Below, in pieces: positions 26,856-36,823 of a DNA stretch of 48,178 nt. Made by a program: the position numbers and the translations under genes. Each line of letters opens with the position of its first letter. The stretch's first letter is position 1. The notes under the pieces are model-generated. The model saw only the letters and a list, made by a program, of their open reading frames with translations. It was not told the origin of the DNA and ran no database searches. The stretch spans positions 1 through 48,178 of the forward strand of contig CAIWWN010000223.1 of assembly GCA_903916355.1 (NCBI GenBank). Direction: 5' to 3'. This stretch comes from an uncultured Burkholderiales bacterium. GTDB lineage: Bacteria > Pseudomonadota > Gammaproteobacteria > Burkholderiales > Burkholderiaceae_C.

Positions 26856-27893
26856 ATGAAGGTATTTCGCGGTTTCAACCATCCGGGCATCGCTCCGGCG
26901 TGTGCCCTGACGATTGGCAACTTTGACGGCGTGCACCGTGGCCACCAGGCCATGTTGGCTTTGCTGAAAAATGAAGCTGCACACCGCGGCGTGGCGAGCT
27001 GCGTGATGACCTTTGAGCCGCACCCGCGTGACTATTTTGCCGCCCTGCTGCACAAACCCGACTTGGCCCCGGCCCGCATCGCCACCCTGCGCGACAAGCT
27101 GACCGAGCTGGAACGCTGCGGCATCGACCAGGTGGTGGTCTTGCCCTTTGACGCGAAACTGGCCCAGCAGCAACCCCAGGCCTTCATTGGCGAGGTGCTG
27201 CTGCACGGTCTGGGTGCACGCTATGTGCTGGTGGGCGATGACTTTCGCTTTGGCGCCCAGCGCGCCGGAGATTACGCCCTGCTGGACGCCACAGGCCAAC
27301 AACGCGGCTTTGATGTGGCACGCATGAACAGCTACGAGGTGCATGGGCTGCGCGTGTCCAGCTCGGCGGTGCGCGCCGCTTTGAAAACCGGGGACATGAT
27401 GGAGGTGGCCCGCCTGCTGGGCCGGCCCTACAGCATCAGCGGCCATGTGGTGCATGGGCGCAAGCTCGGACGCGAGCTGGGTGCCAGCGAATCGGGCGCT
27501 GGCGATGGCTTTCGCACCCTGAACCTGCGCTTTACGCACTGGAAGCCTGCGGCCAGCGGCATCTTTGCGGTGCAGGTGCATGGCTTGGCGCCCACGCCTT
27601 TGACAGGCGTGGCCAACCTGGGCATTCGTCCTTCGCTGGACCCCACCGATGTCAATGGCGGCCGGGTGCTGCTGGAGACGCATTGCTTTGACTGGCCCGC
27701 CTCGTGGAGCACCGAAGAGGGGTACGGTAAAATCATCAGCGTGGACCTGCTGCACAAATTACACGACGAACTCAAGTACGACAGCTTTAGCGACCTGACA
27801 CGGGGCATCGCCAAAGACTGTGACGATGCGCGTGCGTACTTTGCGTCTCTGCATGGGCAAACCCACCGTCAAAACTCCCGCGACCGAATTTGA
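26856..27893 (+). CDS. ribF: Bifunctional riboflavin kinase / FAD synthetase
   Basis: A 345-residue enzyme making FMN and FAD. The N-terminal FAD synthetase (nucleotidyltransferase) half has TIGNFDGVHRGHQ (HxGH-type motif), VMTFEPHPRDYF, FGAQRAGDYALL and VSSSAVRAAL; the C-terminal flavokinase half has GRPYSISGHVVHGRKLGRELG, TGVANLGIRPS and the ETHCFDW active-site strand. The kinase segment carries a short low-similarity insertion after LGASESGAGDG. First gene of the conserved ribF-ileS-lspA string. Confidence 0.95.
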   Translation: MKVFRGFNHPGIAPACALTIGNFDGVHRGHQAMLALLKNEAAHRGVASCVMTFEPHPRDYFAALLHKPDLAPARIATLRDKLTELERCGIDQVVVLPFDAKLAQQQPQAFIGEVLLHGLGARYVLVGDDFRFGAQRAGDYALLDATGQQRGFDVARMNSYEVHGLRVSSSAVRAALKTGDMMEVARLLGRPYSISGHVVHGRKLGRELGASESGAGDGFRTLNLRFTHWKPAASGIFAVQVHGLAPTPLTGVANLGIRPSLDPTDVNGGRVLLETHCFDWPASWSTEEGYGKIISVDLLHKLHDELKYDSFSDLTRGIAKDCDDARAYFASLHGQTHRQNSRDRI

Positions 27894-27992
27894 CCCTGGC
27901 CCGCCTCTGACTCTGCGCTGCGCTGGCGCAAAGTTCCCACCTGCTGATCTCGGCTGCGCTTTGCACAGCCCTGCCCTTATTAATGGATTTCC

Positions 27993-30851
27993 ATGTCTGA
28001 AGCCAAAACGAATTACCGCGCCACCCTGAACATGCCCGACACCCCGTTCCCGATGCGGGGCGACTTGCCCAAGCGCGAGCCGGGCTGGGTGAAGAGTTGG
28101 AACAGCGACGGCCTTTACAAGCGCCTGCGCGTTGCGCGCCAAGGCGCACCGTTGTTTGTGCTGCACGACGGCCCACCCTACGCCAACGGCCAGTTACACA
28201 TCGGCCACGCGCTGAACAAAGTGCTGAAAGACATGATCGTCAAGTCCAAGCAATTGGCGGGCTTTGACGCGCAATACATACCCGGCTGGGACTGCCACGG
28301 TTTGCCGATCGAAAACGCGATTGAAAAATTGCACGGCCGCAAACTCAGCCGTGACGACATGCAGGCCAAGAGCCGCGCCTTTGCCACCGAACAAATTGCG
28401 CAGCAACGCGAAGACTTCAAACGCCTGGGCATCTTGGGCGACTGGGAGCGGCCTTACCGCACCATGGACCCGGCGAACGAGGCCGGAGAGATCCGTGCCT
28501 TTAAACGCGTGATCGAGCGCGGCTTTGTGTACCGAGGCCTCAAGCCCGTTTACTGGTGCTTCGACTGCGGCTCGTCTTTGGCCGAGTTTGAAATCGAATA
28601 CCAGGACAAGAAAAGCGACACGCTGGACGTGGCCTTTGAAACCGACGATGCGGCAAAACTGGCCGCCGCTTTTGGCTTGGCCGCATTGCCGCAAGGCACG
28701 AGCGCCTTTGCCGTGATCTGGACCACCACCGCCTGGACCATCCCGGCCAACCAGGCGCTGAACGCCCACCCCGAACTGAGTTACGCGCTGGTGCAGACCG
28801 ACAAAGGCTGCCTGGTGCTGGCCGAGTCGCTGGTCGACAAATGCCTGGAGCGCTTTGGCTTGACCGGTCAGGTGCTGGCCACCGCCAAGGGCGAACAACT
28901 CGGCGGTCTGAACTTCCGCCACCCGCTGTACAACGTGGATGCCGGCTACCAACGCCTGTCGCCCGTGTACCTCGCCGATTACGTGAGCGACGGCGATGGC
29001 ACGGGCCTGGTGCACAGCGCGCCCGCTTATGGCGTGGATGACTTTAACTCCTGCATCGCCAACGGCCTGAAATACGACGACATCCTGAACCCGGTGCAAG
29101 GCAACGGCGCGTACGCCGCTGAATTCCCACTGTTCGGTGGTCTGCACATCTGGAAGGCTGTGCCGGTCATTTTGGACGCGTTGAAAAACGCTGAGCGCTT
29201 GATGGCCACACAAACCATTACCCACAGCTACCCGCATTGCTGGCGCCACAAGACGCCGGTGATCTACCGCGCGGCGGCGCAGTGGTTCATTCGCATGGAC
29301 GAAGGCCCGGGCGTATTTACCCAAGACAAAGCGCCACAGACTTTGCGTCAACTCGCCTTGGCTGCCATTGAACACACCCAGTTCTACCCCGAGAACGGCA
29401 AAACACGTTTGCGCGACATGATCGCCAACCGTCCCGACTGGTGCATCTCGCGCCAGCGCTCTTGGGGCGTGCCGGTGCCGTTCTTTTTGCACAAAGACTC
29501 GGGCGAGTTGCACCCGCGCACCATGGCCATCTTGGACCAAGCAGCAAGCATCGTGGAACAAGGCGGCATCGAGGCTTGGAGCCGCGTGACCACCGAAGAA
29601 ATTCTGAATCAAACCGGTGACGACGCCGCCAGTTACAGCAAGAGCACGGACATTTTGGAAGTCTGGTTTGACTCGGGCAGCACCTTCCAGCATGTGCTGC
29701 GCGGCAGCCACAAAGACGCTTACGATCGTGCACCTTTCCATGCCGAAGGCCCCGAGGCCGACCTGTATTTGGAAGGCCATGACCAGCATCGCGGCTGGTT
29801 CCACAGCTCCTTGCTGCTGGGCTGCGCCTTGTACGATCGCGCGCCCTACAAAGGCCTGCTGACCCACGGCTTTGCCACCGACGGCCAAGGCCGCAAGATG
29901 AGCAAGAGCCTGGGCAACACCGTGGCGCCGCAAGAAGTGACAGACAAAATGGGCGCCGAAATCGTGCGTCTGTGGGTCGCGTCCACCGACTACTCGGGCG
30001 ACCTGAACATCGACGACAAAATCCTGGCCCGCGTGGTCGACGCCTACCGCCGCATCCGCAACACCTTGCGCTTCTTGATGGCCAACGTCAGCGACTTTGA
30101 CCCGGCCACCGACACTGTGGCGTTCAGTGACCTGCTGGAGATTGACCAGTACGCCTTGTCACGCGCTGCGCAATTGCAGGCTGACATCCGCGCCCACTTC
30201 GATGCCTACGAGTTCCACCCCGTGGTCTCCAAGCTGCAGCTGTACTGCTCCGAAGACTTGGGCGCGTTTTATTTGGACGTGCTCAAAGACCGCCTGTACA
30301 CCACCGCGACCAAGTCGTTGGCCCGCCGCAGCGCACAAACCGCGCTCTACCAAATCACCCAAGCCATGCTGCGCTGGATGGCGCCGTTCTTGAGCTTTAC
30401 CGCTGAAGAAGCCTGGGGCGCGATCGGCAGCTCGGAGTCCATCTTCTTGGAAACCTTTATCGACTTGGGCACCGTCAACACCGAGTTGCTCGCCAAGTGG
30501 GGCCGCATTCGCGAGATCCGCGACTTGGTGAACAAAGACATTGAAACCGTGCGCGCCGAAGGCCAAGTCGGTTCCTCCTTGCAAGCCAATGTCACCGTGC
30601 AGGCCAACCCGCAAGACCTGGCCTTGCTTGAAAGCTTGGGGCCAGACGCCAAGTTTGTCTTCATCACCTCGGTGCTGGCTTTGGCTGCAGACGACACGCT
30701 GTCGGCCACGGTGGCCGTGAGTACCGATGCCAAATGCGAGCGTTGCTGGCACTACGCGGCCGATGTGGGCGTGGACGCCGCGCACCCCACGCTGTGCGGC
30801 CGTTGCACCAGCAATCTGTATGGCGACGGTGAAATCCGCCACGTCGCCTGA
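27993..30851 (+). CDS. ileS: Isoleucyl-tRNA synthetase
   Basis: A 952-residue class I aminoacyl-tRNA synthetase. HIGH motif at 69-72 ([10 protein letters not shown]), CP1 editing domain in the middle, KMSKS at 635-639 ([10 protein letters not shown]), anticodon-binding helical domain and a C-terminal zinc ribbon with Cys 915, 918, 935 and 938 (CERCWHY ... LCGRC). This is the standard bacterial, mupirocin-sensitive-type layout. Ninety-nine bases separate it from ribF. Confidence 0.96.
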   Translation: MSEAKTNYRATLNMPDTPFPMRGDLPKREPGWVKSWNSDGLYKRLRVARQGAPLFVLHDGPPYANGQLHIGHALNKVLKDMIVKSKQLAGFDAQYIPGWDCHGLPIENAIEKLHGRKLSRDDMQAKSRAFATEQIAQQREDFKRLGILGDWERPYRTMDPANEAGEIRAFKRVIERGFVYRGLKPVYWCFDCGSSLAEFEIEYQDKKSDTLDVAFETDDAAKLAAAFGLAALPQGTSAFAVIWTTTAWTIPANQALNAHPELSYALVQTDKGCLVLAESLVDKCLERFGLTGQVLATAKGEQLGGLNFRHPLYNVDAGYQRLSPVYLADYVSDGDGTGLVHSAPAYGVDDFNSCIANGLKYDDILNPVQGNGAYAAEFPLFGGLHIWKAVPVILDALKNAERLMATQTITHSYPHCWRHKTPVIYRAAAQWFIRMDEGPGVFTQDKAPQTLRQLALAAIEHTQFYPENGKTRLRDMIANRPDWCISRQRSWGVPVPFFLHKDSGELHPRTMAILDQAASIVEQGGIEAWSRVTTEEILNQTGDDAASYSKSTDILEVWFDSGSTFQHVLRGSHKDAYDRAPFHAEGPEADLYLEGHDQHRGWFHSSLLLGCALYDRAPYKGLLTHGFATDGQGRKMSKSLGNTVAPQEVTDKMGAEIVRLWVASTDYSGDLNIDDKILARVVDAYRRIRNTLRFLMANVSDFDPATDTVAFSDLLEIDQYALSRAAQLQADIRAHFDAYEFHPVVSKLQLYCSEDLGAFYLDVLKDRLYTTATKSLARRSAQTALYQITQAMLRWMAPFLSFTAEEAWGAIGSSESIFLETFIDLGTVNTELLAKWGRIREIRDLVNKDIETVRAEGQVGSSLQANVTVQANPQDLALLESLGPDAKFVFITSVLALAADDTLSATVAVSTDAKCERCWHYAADVGVDAAHPTLCGRCTSNLYGDGEIRHVA

Positions 30852-30895
30852 ACCGAGTCACAGCACCGAGACACAGAACCGAGACCTAGACGCCC

Positions 30896-31402
30896 ATGGC
30901 CAAAAAATCAAAAACTTCCTTCACCCACACCAGCCACAGTTTGTGGCTCTGGTTGGGCTTGGCCCTGTTGGTCTTGCTGGCCGATCAGTTCACCAAGATC
31001 CTGATCATCGGCAGCTTCGCCTTGGGCGACAGCACGCCAGTGACCTCGTTTTTCAATCTGGTGCGGTGGCACAACAACGGCGCGGCTTTCTCGTTCCTGG
31101 CGCAAGCCGGCGGCTGGCAGCGTTGGTTCTTCACCGGCTTGGGTACGGTGGCCGCTTTGCTGATGGTGTGGCTGTTGAAAAAGCACGCTGGGCAAAAGCT
31201 GTTTGGCTTGGCCATCGCCTGCGTGTTGGGCGGCGCTGTGGGCAATGTGATTGACCGGGTCTTGTACGGCTACGTGGTGGACTTTTTGGACTTTCACTAC
31301 GCGGGCATCCACTTCCCAGCGTTCAATCTGGCCGACAGCGCCATCACACTGGGCGCTGCCTGCCTGATCCTCGACGAACTGCTGCGCGTTCGCAGAGGTT
31401 AA
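30896..31402 (+). CDS. lspA: Lipoprotein signal peptidase (signal peptidase II)
   Basis: A 168-residue inner-membrane aspartic protease that cleaves lipoprotein signal peptides after lipidation. Four hydrophobic helices; the catalytic Asp residues lie in [16 protein letters not shown] and [11 protein letters not shown], and N-terminal LADQFTKI plus [13 protein letters not shown] are family hallmarks. Last gene of ribF-ileS-lspA. Lipoproteins it could process in this window include the peroxidase-like protein at 46474-47679. Confidence 0.95.
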   Translation: MAKKSKTSFTHTSHSLWLWLGLALLVLLADQFTKILIIGSFALGDSTPVTSFFNLVRWHNNGAAFSFLAQAGGWQRWFFTGLGTVAALLMVWLLKKHAGQKLFGLAIACVLGGAVGNVIDRVLYGYVVDFLDFHYAGIHFPAFNLADSAITLGAACLILDELLRVRRG

Positions 31403-31403
31403 A

Positions 31404-31427
31404 TCGTCACGCTTTACAGCGTGATGA
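31404..31427. terminator. Hairpin shared by the 3' ends of lspA and the quinone oxidoreductase
   Basis: Stem TCACGCT/AGCGTGA (31407-31413 and 31418-31424), extendable with ATC/GAT across one mismatch, loop TTAC. It lies between convergent stops and contains the stop codon of the minus-strand gene. No good T run is present, so termination strength is uncertain. Confidence 0.45.
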
Positions 31428-32397
31428 TGGTGCAACCCGTGGTTTTGCGGGCTTCTAAGTCACGGTGGGCTTGGGCAATGTCGGCCAGCTTGTAGGTCTG
31501 GTCAATGCGAATGTGTACCTTGCCACTGACCACCACATCAAACAACTCATCGGCCATTTCTTGGCAAGTCTCGCGCGTAGCGATGTGGGTGAACAGTGTT
31601 TGACGCGTCACGTACAGCGAACCTTTGCCGCCCAAAATTCCGGGTGCAAACGGCGCCACGGGGCCTGAGGCATTGCCAAAACTGGCCATCAAACCAAAAG
31701 GCATCAGGCAATCCAAGGACTTGTCCCAGGTGTCTTTACCCACCGAGTCGTACACCACCTTCACGCCCTTGCCGCCGGTGATTTCTTTCACGCGCGCTGC
31801 AAAGTCTTCGGTGTTGTAGTTGATCACGAAGGCGGCGCCATGGTCTTTGGCCAACTGGCACTTGGCATCGCTGCCGGCCGTGCCAATCAACTGGTAACCC
31901 AGCGCCTTGGCCCATTGGCAAGCAATCAGGCCCACGCCCCCGGCTGCGGCGTGGAACAAAACAAAGTCGCCAGCTTTCAAGCCGCCTTGCGGCAAGGTGC
32001 GCTTGAGCAGGTACTGCGCCGTCAGGCCTTTGAGCATCATGGCCGCGCCGGTTTCAAAGCTGATCGCATCGGGCAGTTTGCACACGCTTTGTGCAGGCAT
32101 CACACGCTCTTCGCTGTAGCTGCCGGGTGGGTTGCTGGCGTAGGCCGCGCGGTCGCCGACTTTCAAGTGCGTCACGCCCTCGCCCACCGCCTCGACAATG
32201 CCGGAGGCTTCCATGCCCAAGCTCAGGGGCATGGGCATGGCGTACAAACCAGCGCGTTGGTACACGTCAATGAAGTTCAGACCAATGGCTTTGTGGCGAA
32301 TGCGAATTTGCCCGGGGCCGGGCTGGCCCACAGGCAAGTCGACCAATTTCATTTCTTCGGGGCCACCATGTTGGGCAATTTGGACGGTCAAGCTCAT
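31414..32397 (-). CDS. NADPH:quinone oxidoreductase (zinc-free medium-chain reductase)
   Basis: A 327-residue reductase of the QorA family. It has the GroES-like N-domain with RHKAIGLNFIDVYQRAGLY and LGMEASGIVEAVGEGV, no catalytic zinc Cys/His, and the Rossmann motif FHAAAGGVGLIACQWAKALG of zeta-crystallin-type quinone reductases. Likely one-electron reduction of quinones with NADPH; physiological substrate unknown. Convergent with lspA. Confidence 0.88.
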   Translation of the reverse strand: MSLTVQIAQHGGPEEMKLVDLPVGQPGPGQIRIRHKAIGLNFIDVYQRAGLYAMPMPLSLGMEASGIVEAVGEGVTHLKVGDRAAYASNPPGSYSEERVMPAQSVCKLPDAISFETGAAMMLKGLTAQYLLKRTLPQGGLKAGDFVLFHAAAGGVGLIACQWAKALGYQLIGTAGSDAKCQLAKDHGAAFVINYNTEDFAARVKEITGGKGVKVVYDSVGKDTWDKSLDCLMPFGLMASFGNASGPVAPFAPGILGGKGSLYVTRQTLFTHIATRETCQEMADELFDVVVSGKVHIRIDQTYKLADIAQAHRDLEARKTTGCTIITL

Positions 32398-32517
32398 GTG
32401 AATCTCCAGCAGATTGAGGTTTGAGAGGGTTTAAAAACGAGGCTCGCGTGACTGTGCCACGAAATCCCAGTTCATGGGCGACAGCAGCGCAGTGGCCGGC
32501 ACGTTAAAGTCACCGGC

Positions 32518-33417
32518 ATGACACAGAAACTGGCGCTGCGCACCGCACTCTTGCTCACTGTCCCGCCCCTTTTATGGGCGGGCAATGCGGTGGTGGGCCG
32601 CTTGGTGGGACCCTTGGTGCCGCCCATCACCTTGAACTTTTTGCGTTGGCTAGTGGCGTTTTTCATATTGCTGCCCTTGGCCTATCCGGTGTTCCGCTCG
32701 GGCAGTGGCCTGTGGTCCCACTGGCGTCGTTTTGGGGTGCTGAGTTTGCTGGGCGTGGGCTGCTACAACGCGCTGCAGTACCTGGCTTTGCAAACCTCCA
32801 CACCCTTGAACGTAACCCTGGTGGCGTCCAGCACGCCGGTGTTCATGCTGGTCTTGGGCGCCCTGTTCTTCAAAGCGCCGGTGCGCCTGCCGCAACTGGC
32901 CGGCGCCGCGCTGTCCATCACCGGGGTGGCGGTGGTGCTGTGCCGGGGGGATTGGGCGCAGTTGCTCAAAGTCGAGTTTGTGCTGGGCGATATTTATGTC
33001 TTGTTCGCCACCGCCAGCTGGGCCTTGTACAGCTGGCTGCTGACGCGGCGCGACGAACCCGAGGCTTTGCGCCAAAACTGGGCGATGTTTTTGATGGCGC
33101 AGGTGGTCTTTGGTTTGGGCTGGTCGGGTGCATTCACGGCCGCCGAATGGGGCTTGACCGATGCCCACATCAGCTGGGGCTGGCCTTTGGCCAGTGCCTT
33201 GGCTTTTGTCGCCATCGGTCCTGCCGTGCTGGCTTACCGCTGCTGGGGCGAAGGCGTGCAACGCGCGGGCCCCGCGGTGGCTGGCTTTTTCTCCAACCTC
33301 ACACCGCTGTTTGCCGCCTTGTTGTCGGCTGCCTTTCTGGGCGAGTTACCGCATCTGTATCACGCACTCGCCTTTGCGCTGATTGTGGGCGGCATCCTCG
33401 TCTCATCCAGGCGGTGA
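32518..33417 (+). CDS. EamA/DMT-family transporter
   Basis: A 299-residue protein of ten predicted membrane helices in two EamA repeats (about 8-140 and 155-297), with NFLRWLVAF and LVASSTPVFMLVLGALFFKAPV in the first and VAGFFSNLTPLFAALLSAAFLGE in the second. These are drug/metabolite exporters; substrate cannot be named. Single gene, divergent from the quinone oxidoreductase across about 120 bases. Confidence 0.85.
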   Translation: MTQKLALRTALLLTVPPLLWAGNAVVGRLVGPLVPPITLNFLRWLVAFFILLPLAYPVFRSGSGLWSHWRRFGVLSLLGVGCYNALQYLALQTSTPLNVTLVASSTPVFMLVLGALFFKAPVRLPQLAGAALSITGVAVVLCRGDWAQLLKVEFVLGDIYVLFATASWALYSWLLTRRDEPEALRQNWAMFLMAQVVFGLGWSGAFTAAEWGLTDAHISWGWPLASALAFVAIGPAVLAYRCWGEGVQRAGPAVAGFFSNLTPLFAALLSAAFLGELPHLYHALAFALIVGGILVSSRR

Positions 33418-33436
33418 ACTCCGACGCTGAATTTCA

Positions 33437-33461
33437 GCGCTGAAGCAGCGCCGAAATTTTT
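33437..33461 (+). terminator. Probable terminator after the DMT transporter gene
   Basis: Stem GCGCTG/CAGCGC with loop AAG, followed by CGAAA and five T. It stands between the convergent DMT and SDR genes. Confidence 0.5.
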
Positions 33462-33471
33462 GCCATGGGAC

Positions 33472-34272
33472 TCAGTACGTGCCGGGGTAAGCGCCGCCGT
33501 CGGCCAACACGTTTTGACCCGTCAGATACGCGGCGTGCTGGCTGCACAAGAAGGCACAGATCGCACCGAACTCCTCAGGGTTGCCATAGCGACCGGCCGG
33601 AATTTGCGCTTGCTGAATGACACGCATTTCCTCAACGGTCTTGCCCGCTTTTTCGGCCATGGCCGGCAAGGTGGCGCGGATGCGGTCGGTATCGAATCGG
33701 CCTGGCAGCAAGTTGTTGATGGTCACCCCTTGTGAGGCGATTTTGCTGCGCGAAGTGCCGGCCACGAAACCGGTCAAACCACTGCGCGCGCCGTTGGACA
33801 GGCCCAGCACATCGATGGGTGATTTCACTGAGCTGGAGGTGATGTTGACGATGCGACCAAAACCACGCGCCGCCATGCCGTCCACCGTGGCTTTGATCAG
33901 GTCGATCGGCGTGAGCATGTTGGCGTCAATCGCTTTGATCCACGCGTCACGGTCCCAGTCGCGGAAATCGCCAGGCGGTGGGCCGCCCGCATTGGTCACC
34001 ACAATGTCGAAGTTTTTGCCGGGACCACCTGCCACGGCAAATACCGCTTCGCGACCGGCCACGGTGGTGATGTCGACCGCCACCGCAATCAGTTTCACTT
34101 TTGGGCCGACTTCGGCTTGCAGCTTGGCGACCGTGGCGTTGAGCACCTCCGCCCCACGTGCCACCATGACCACGTTCACCCCTTCATGCGCCAAAGCGCG
34201 GGCACAGCCCCAACCCAGTCCTTTGCTGGCGCCGCCGACCAATGCCCATTTGCCTGCAATACCTAAGTCCAT
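33472..34272 (-). CDS. Short-chain dehydrogenase-like protein lacking the Tyr-Lys pair
   Basis: A 266-residue Rossmann protein with the cofactor loop GGASKGLGWGCARAL (13-27), VVTNAGG (91-97), RIVNITSSSVKSP and a C-terminal LTGQNVLADGGAYPGTY typical of FabG-like SDRs. The active-site YxxxK is replaced by S159-N-G-A-R163, so Tyr and Lys are Ser and Arg. A well-populated SDR subgroup shows this, so it may have an altered or no redox activity. AGGAG lies seven bases before the ATG. Last gene of the tct/GGT cluster, 23 bases after the DMT permease; function unknown. Confidence 0.82.
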   Translation of the reverse strand: MDLGIAGKWALVGGASKGLGWGCARALAHEGVNVVMVARGAEVLNATVAKLQAEVGPKVKLIAVAVDITTVAGREAVFAVAGGPGKNFDIVVTNAGGPPPGDFRDWDRDAWIKAIDANMLTPIDLIKATVDGMAARGFGRIVNITSSSVKSPIDVLGLSNGARSGLTGFVAGTSRSKIASQGVTINNLLPGRFDTDRIRATLPAMAEKAGKTVEEMRVIQQAQIPAGRYGNPEEFGAICAFLCSQHAAYLTGQNVLADGGAYPGTY

Positions 34273-34295
34273 AACAGTCTCCTAGAAAAAAACAA

Positions 34296-35198
34296 TCACA
34301 CACGCGTGGGACGCGTGACCCAAAAAACACCACTCACCACCAACACCGTACCCGCTACGATCCAGGCGGTGAAGGGTTCGTCCAACAACAGCACGCCCAT
34401 GGTGATGGTTGACATCGGACCGATCATGCCGGTTTGCGCGGTCAAACCCGGCCCGATACGCTCCATCGCCATCATCACCAACAGCACCGGAACCGCCGTG
34501 CAGGCCGTGGCATTCACAAGCGACAACCACAAGACCTCGGGCGCAACGCCGTCCAGCGACAAAGGCCGCATCCATGCAAACTGCGCAATGCACAACACAC
34601 ACGCGACCGAAGTGGCCCAACCGGCCAGACGCAAAGAGCCTAAGCGCTTGACCAATTGGCCGCTGTAGGTGAGGTACAGGGCGTAGGTCAAGGCACTGCT
34701 CAACACCAGCACAGTGCCCACCAGCACATGAGGTCCGGTCAGGCTCAACTCATGGCCAAACACCAGCAGCACGCCAGCGTAGCTGACCGCCATCGCCAGC
34801 GCCTGCCGGCGCACAATGCGGCGTTTGTAGATCACCCAACCCAGCAGCAATACCAAGGTGGGGTTGAGGTACAAAATCAAACGCTCAAACGAGGCGCTGA
34901 CGTATTCCAAGCCCCAAAAATCCAAAAAACTCGACAGGTAATAGCCGATAAAACCCAAACCCAAAATACCGATGGCATCTTGACGCGTCAACGCCGCCTT
35001 GCCACGACCAGCCCACCAAGCCATCAGCACAAACAAGGGCAAAGCAAACAGCATGCGCAGCATCAGCAAGGTGATGGCATCCACACCGTGCCGGTAAGCC
35101 AGTTTGACGATGATGGCTTTGCCGCTGAAAGCGATGGAGCCTGCGGCGGCCAATAACAAACCGGTGGTGAGTGAGGTCTTTTGCGCGGGTGAATTCAA
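34296..35198 (-). CDS. EamA/DMT-family permease
   Basis: A 300-residue ten-helix transporter: first EamA repeat about 10-145 (AAAGSIAFSGKAIIVKLAY, LMLRMLFALPLFVL), second about 155-298 (ALTYALYLTYSGQLVKRLGS, GPMSTITMGVLLLDEPFTAW). The start is taken as TTG 35198, whose last bases overlap the stop of the GGT gene as TTGA, the same type of coupled junction as ATGA. No ATG gives a better N-terminus. In the TTT/GGT operon it may export or import a product of that pathway; this is inference. Confidence 0.8.
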   Translation of the reverse strand: MNSPAQKTSLTTGLLLAAAGSIAFSGKAIIVKLAYRHGVDAITLLMLRMLFALPLFVLMAWWAGRGKAALTRQDAIGILGLGFIGYYLSSFLDFWGLEYVSASFERLILYLNPTLVLLLGWVIYKRRIVRRQALAMAVSYAGVLLVFGHELSLTGPHVLVGTVLVLSSALTYALYLTYSGQLVKRLGSLRLAGWATSVACVLCIAQFAWMRPLSLDGVAPEVLWLSLVNATACTAVPVLLVMMAMERIGPGLTAQTGMIGPMSTITMGVLLLDEPFTAWIVAGTVLVVSGVFWVTRPTRV

Positions 35199-36817
35199 AA
35201 CCCAACCGCCTGCCCGTCACGCCGCGAATCGCTGGCCGCGACATAACCCTGCACCTTGGGATCGCCCATGCGCCAAATGAACTGGCCAGCGCCAAAGTCT
35301 TGGTAGGAGTCGTTGATCACATCCATTTGGTGTCCGCGACTGGCCAGGCCCTGCACCGTGTGCGCATCCAGATGCGCCTCGACGTTGATGGACAAACCCT
35401 CGTTGTAGCGCCAGCGCGGTGCATCGCAGGCGGCTTGCGGGTTTTGCCCGTAGTCCAACATGCGCACCAGGGTTTGCATATGGCCTTGCGGTTGCATGTT
35501 GGCGCCCATCACGCCGTAACTCATCACGGGTTGTCCGTCTTTCGTCAAGAACGCCGGAATGATGGTGTGGAACGGGCGCTTGCCCGGGGCCACCAAATTG
35601 GCCGGATTCAAGCCGCCGGCTTGCACGTTGAAGCCGTGGCCGCGGTTTTGCAAACTCACGCCAAATTCCGGCTCCACGCAGCCCGAACCAAAGCCCATGT
35701 AGTTGCTTTGGATGAAGCTGACCATCATGCCGTTTTCGTCGGCCGCCGTCAGGTAAATCGTGCCGCCTTTGACGGGGTTGCCCGCACCAAAGTCTTGCGC
35801 CTTGTTCATCTGAATCAACTTGGCGCGGCTGGCCAAATAGGCCGGGTTGAGCATTTGCGCCGGCGTGACTTCCATGGAGCCGGGATCGGCCACATAGCGG
35901 TACACATCGGCAAAGGCCAACTTCATGGCTTCAATTTGCAGATGCTGCGAATCCACGCCGTCCACCGGCAAACCGGCCACGTCAAAGTGTTCCAAAATAC
36001 CCAAAGCGATCAGCGCGGCAATGCCTTGGCCGTTGGGCGGGATCTCATGCAAGGTGTAGCCGCGGTAGTTTTGCGCAATCGGCGTGACCCACTCGGGGCG
36101 GTAGTCGGCAAAGTCTTTGGCCGTCAACGTGCCACCGTGCTGCGTGCTGAAGCGCTCAATGGCGTGCGCAATTTCACCGCCGTAAAAGGCTTGGCCCTTG
36201 CTTTCGGCAATCGCGCGCAGGCCTCGCGCTGCGGCTTTGAACTGAAACAACTCACCCACGTTGGGCGCACGGCCCCAGGGCAAAAAGTTCTCAGCGAAAC
36301 CGGGCAAAGATTGCAATTCGGGTGTGGCCGCCGCCCATTTTTGCTGCACCACCACGGGCAGCAAATAGCCGCGCTCGGCGATTTCAATGGCCGGTTCCAT
36401 CAGGTCGGCAAAAGGCAGTTTGCCAAAGCGCTCACTCAGCGCCACCCAGCTGCTGACCGCGCCGGGCACGGTCACAGAGTCAAAGCCACGCTTGGGTGGT
36501 GTGGCCACATCGGCGCCGTATTTGCGTTTGAAGTAATCCGGTGTCCAACTTTGCGGGGCGCGGCCCGAGGCGTTCAGGCCGTGCAGCTGCTGGCCGTCCC
36601 ACAAAATACAAAAAGAATCCGATCCCAGACCGTTGCTCACGGGCTCAGTCAAGGTCAGCGTGGCCGCAGCGGCCACTGCCGCATCCACCGCGTTACCGCC
36701 TTTGAGCATCATGCGCAAACCCGCTTGGGCCGCGAGCGGGTGTGAGGTGGAGACCACGTTGCGTGCAAACAGTGGCAGACGTGTGCTGTTGTAGGGGGTG
36801 TTGAAATTGAAAGTCAT
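35195..36817 (-). CDS. Gamma-glutamyltransferase family protein, cytosolic type (YwrD-like)
   Basis: A 540-residue Ntn-hydrolase precursor. N-terminal VVSTSHPLAAQAGLRMMLKGGNAVDAAVAAA and DSVTVPGAVSSWVAL are hallmarks of the family. The autocleavage/nucleophile Thr is most likely in KGGTIYLTAADENGMMVSFIQS, followed by MGFGSGCVEPEFG; small-subunit GGMNPANL-like GGLNPANLVAPGKRP and SYGVMGANMQPQGH follow. No signal peptide, so it is intracellular as in Bacillus YwrD; substrate (glutathione or another gamma-glutamyl compound) unproven. It begins six bases after the stop of the Bug receptor gene of the TTT system. Confidence 0.88.
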   Translation of the reverse strand: MTFNFNTPYNSTRLPLFARNVVSTSHPLAAQAGLRMMLKGGNAVDAAVAAAATLTLTEPVSNGLGSDSFCILWDGQQLHGLNASGRAPQSWTPDYFKRKYGADVATPPKRGFDSVTVPGAVSSWVALSERFGKLPFADLMEPAIEIAERGYLLPVVVQQKWAAATPELQSLPGFAENFLPWGRAPNVGELFQFKAAARGLRAIAESKGQAFYGGEIAHAIERFSTQHGGTLTAKDFADYRPEWVTPIAQNYRGYTLHEIPPNGQGIAALIALGILEHFDVAGLPVDGVDSQHLQIEAMKLAFADVYRYVADPGSMEVTPAQMLNPAYLASRAKLIQMNKAQDFGAGNPVKGGTIYLTAADENGMMVSFIQSNYMGFGSGCVEPEFGVSLQNRGHGFNVQAGGLNPANLVAPGKRPFHTIIPAFLTKDGQPVMSYGVMGANMQPQGHMQTLVRMLDYGQNPQAACDAPRWRYNEGLSINVEAHLDAHTVQGLASRGHQMDVINDSYQDFGAGQFIWRMGDPKVQGYVAASDSRRDGQAVGF

Positions 36818-36823
36818 GCTCGG

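Noticed and set aside
26682-27755. N-terminal extension of the HNH endonuclease frame across the ribF gene
   Set aside because: The frame stays open by chance opposite ribF; the HNH protein starts at 26669 or 26681.
28194-29933. 579-codon minus-strand open frame inside ileS
   Set aside because: It lies fully antisense to isoleucyl-tRNA synthetase; no family pattern and Ala/Val/His/Gln-rich composition.
35171-36745. 524-codon plus-strand open frame opposite the gamma-glutamyltransferase gene
   Set aside because: Antisense shadow of a well-supported gene; no recognisable domain or start site.
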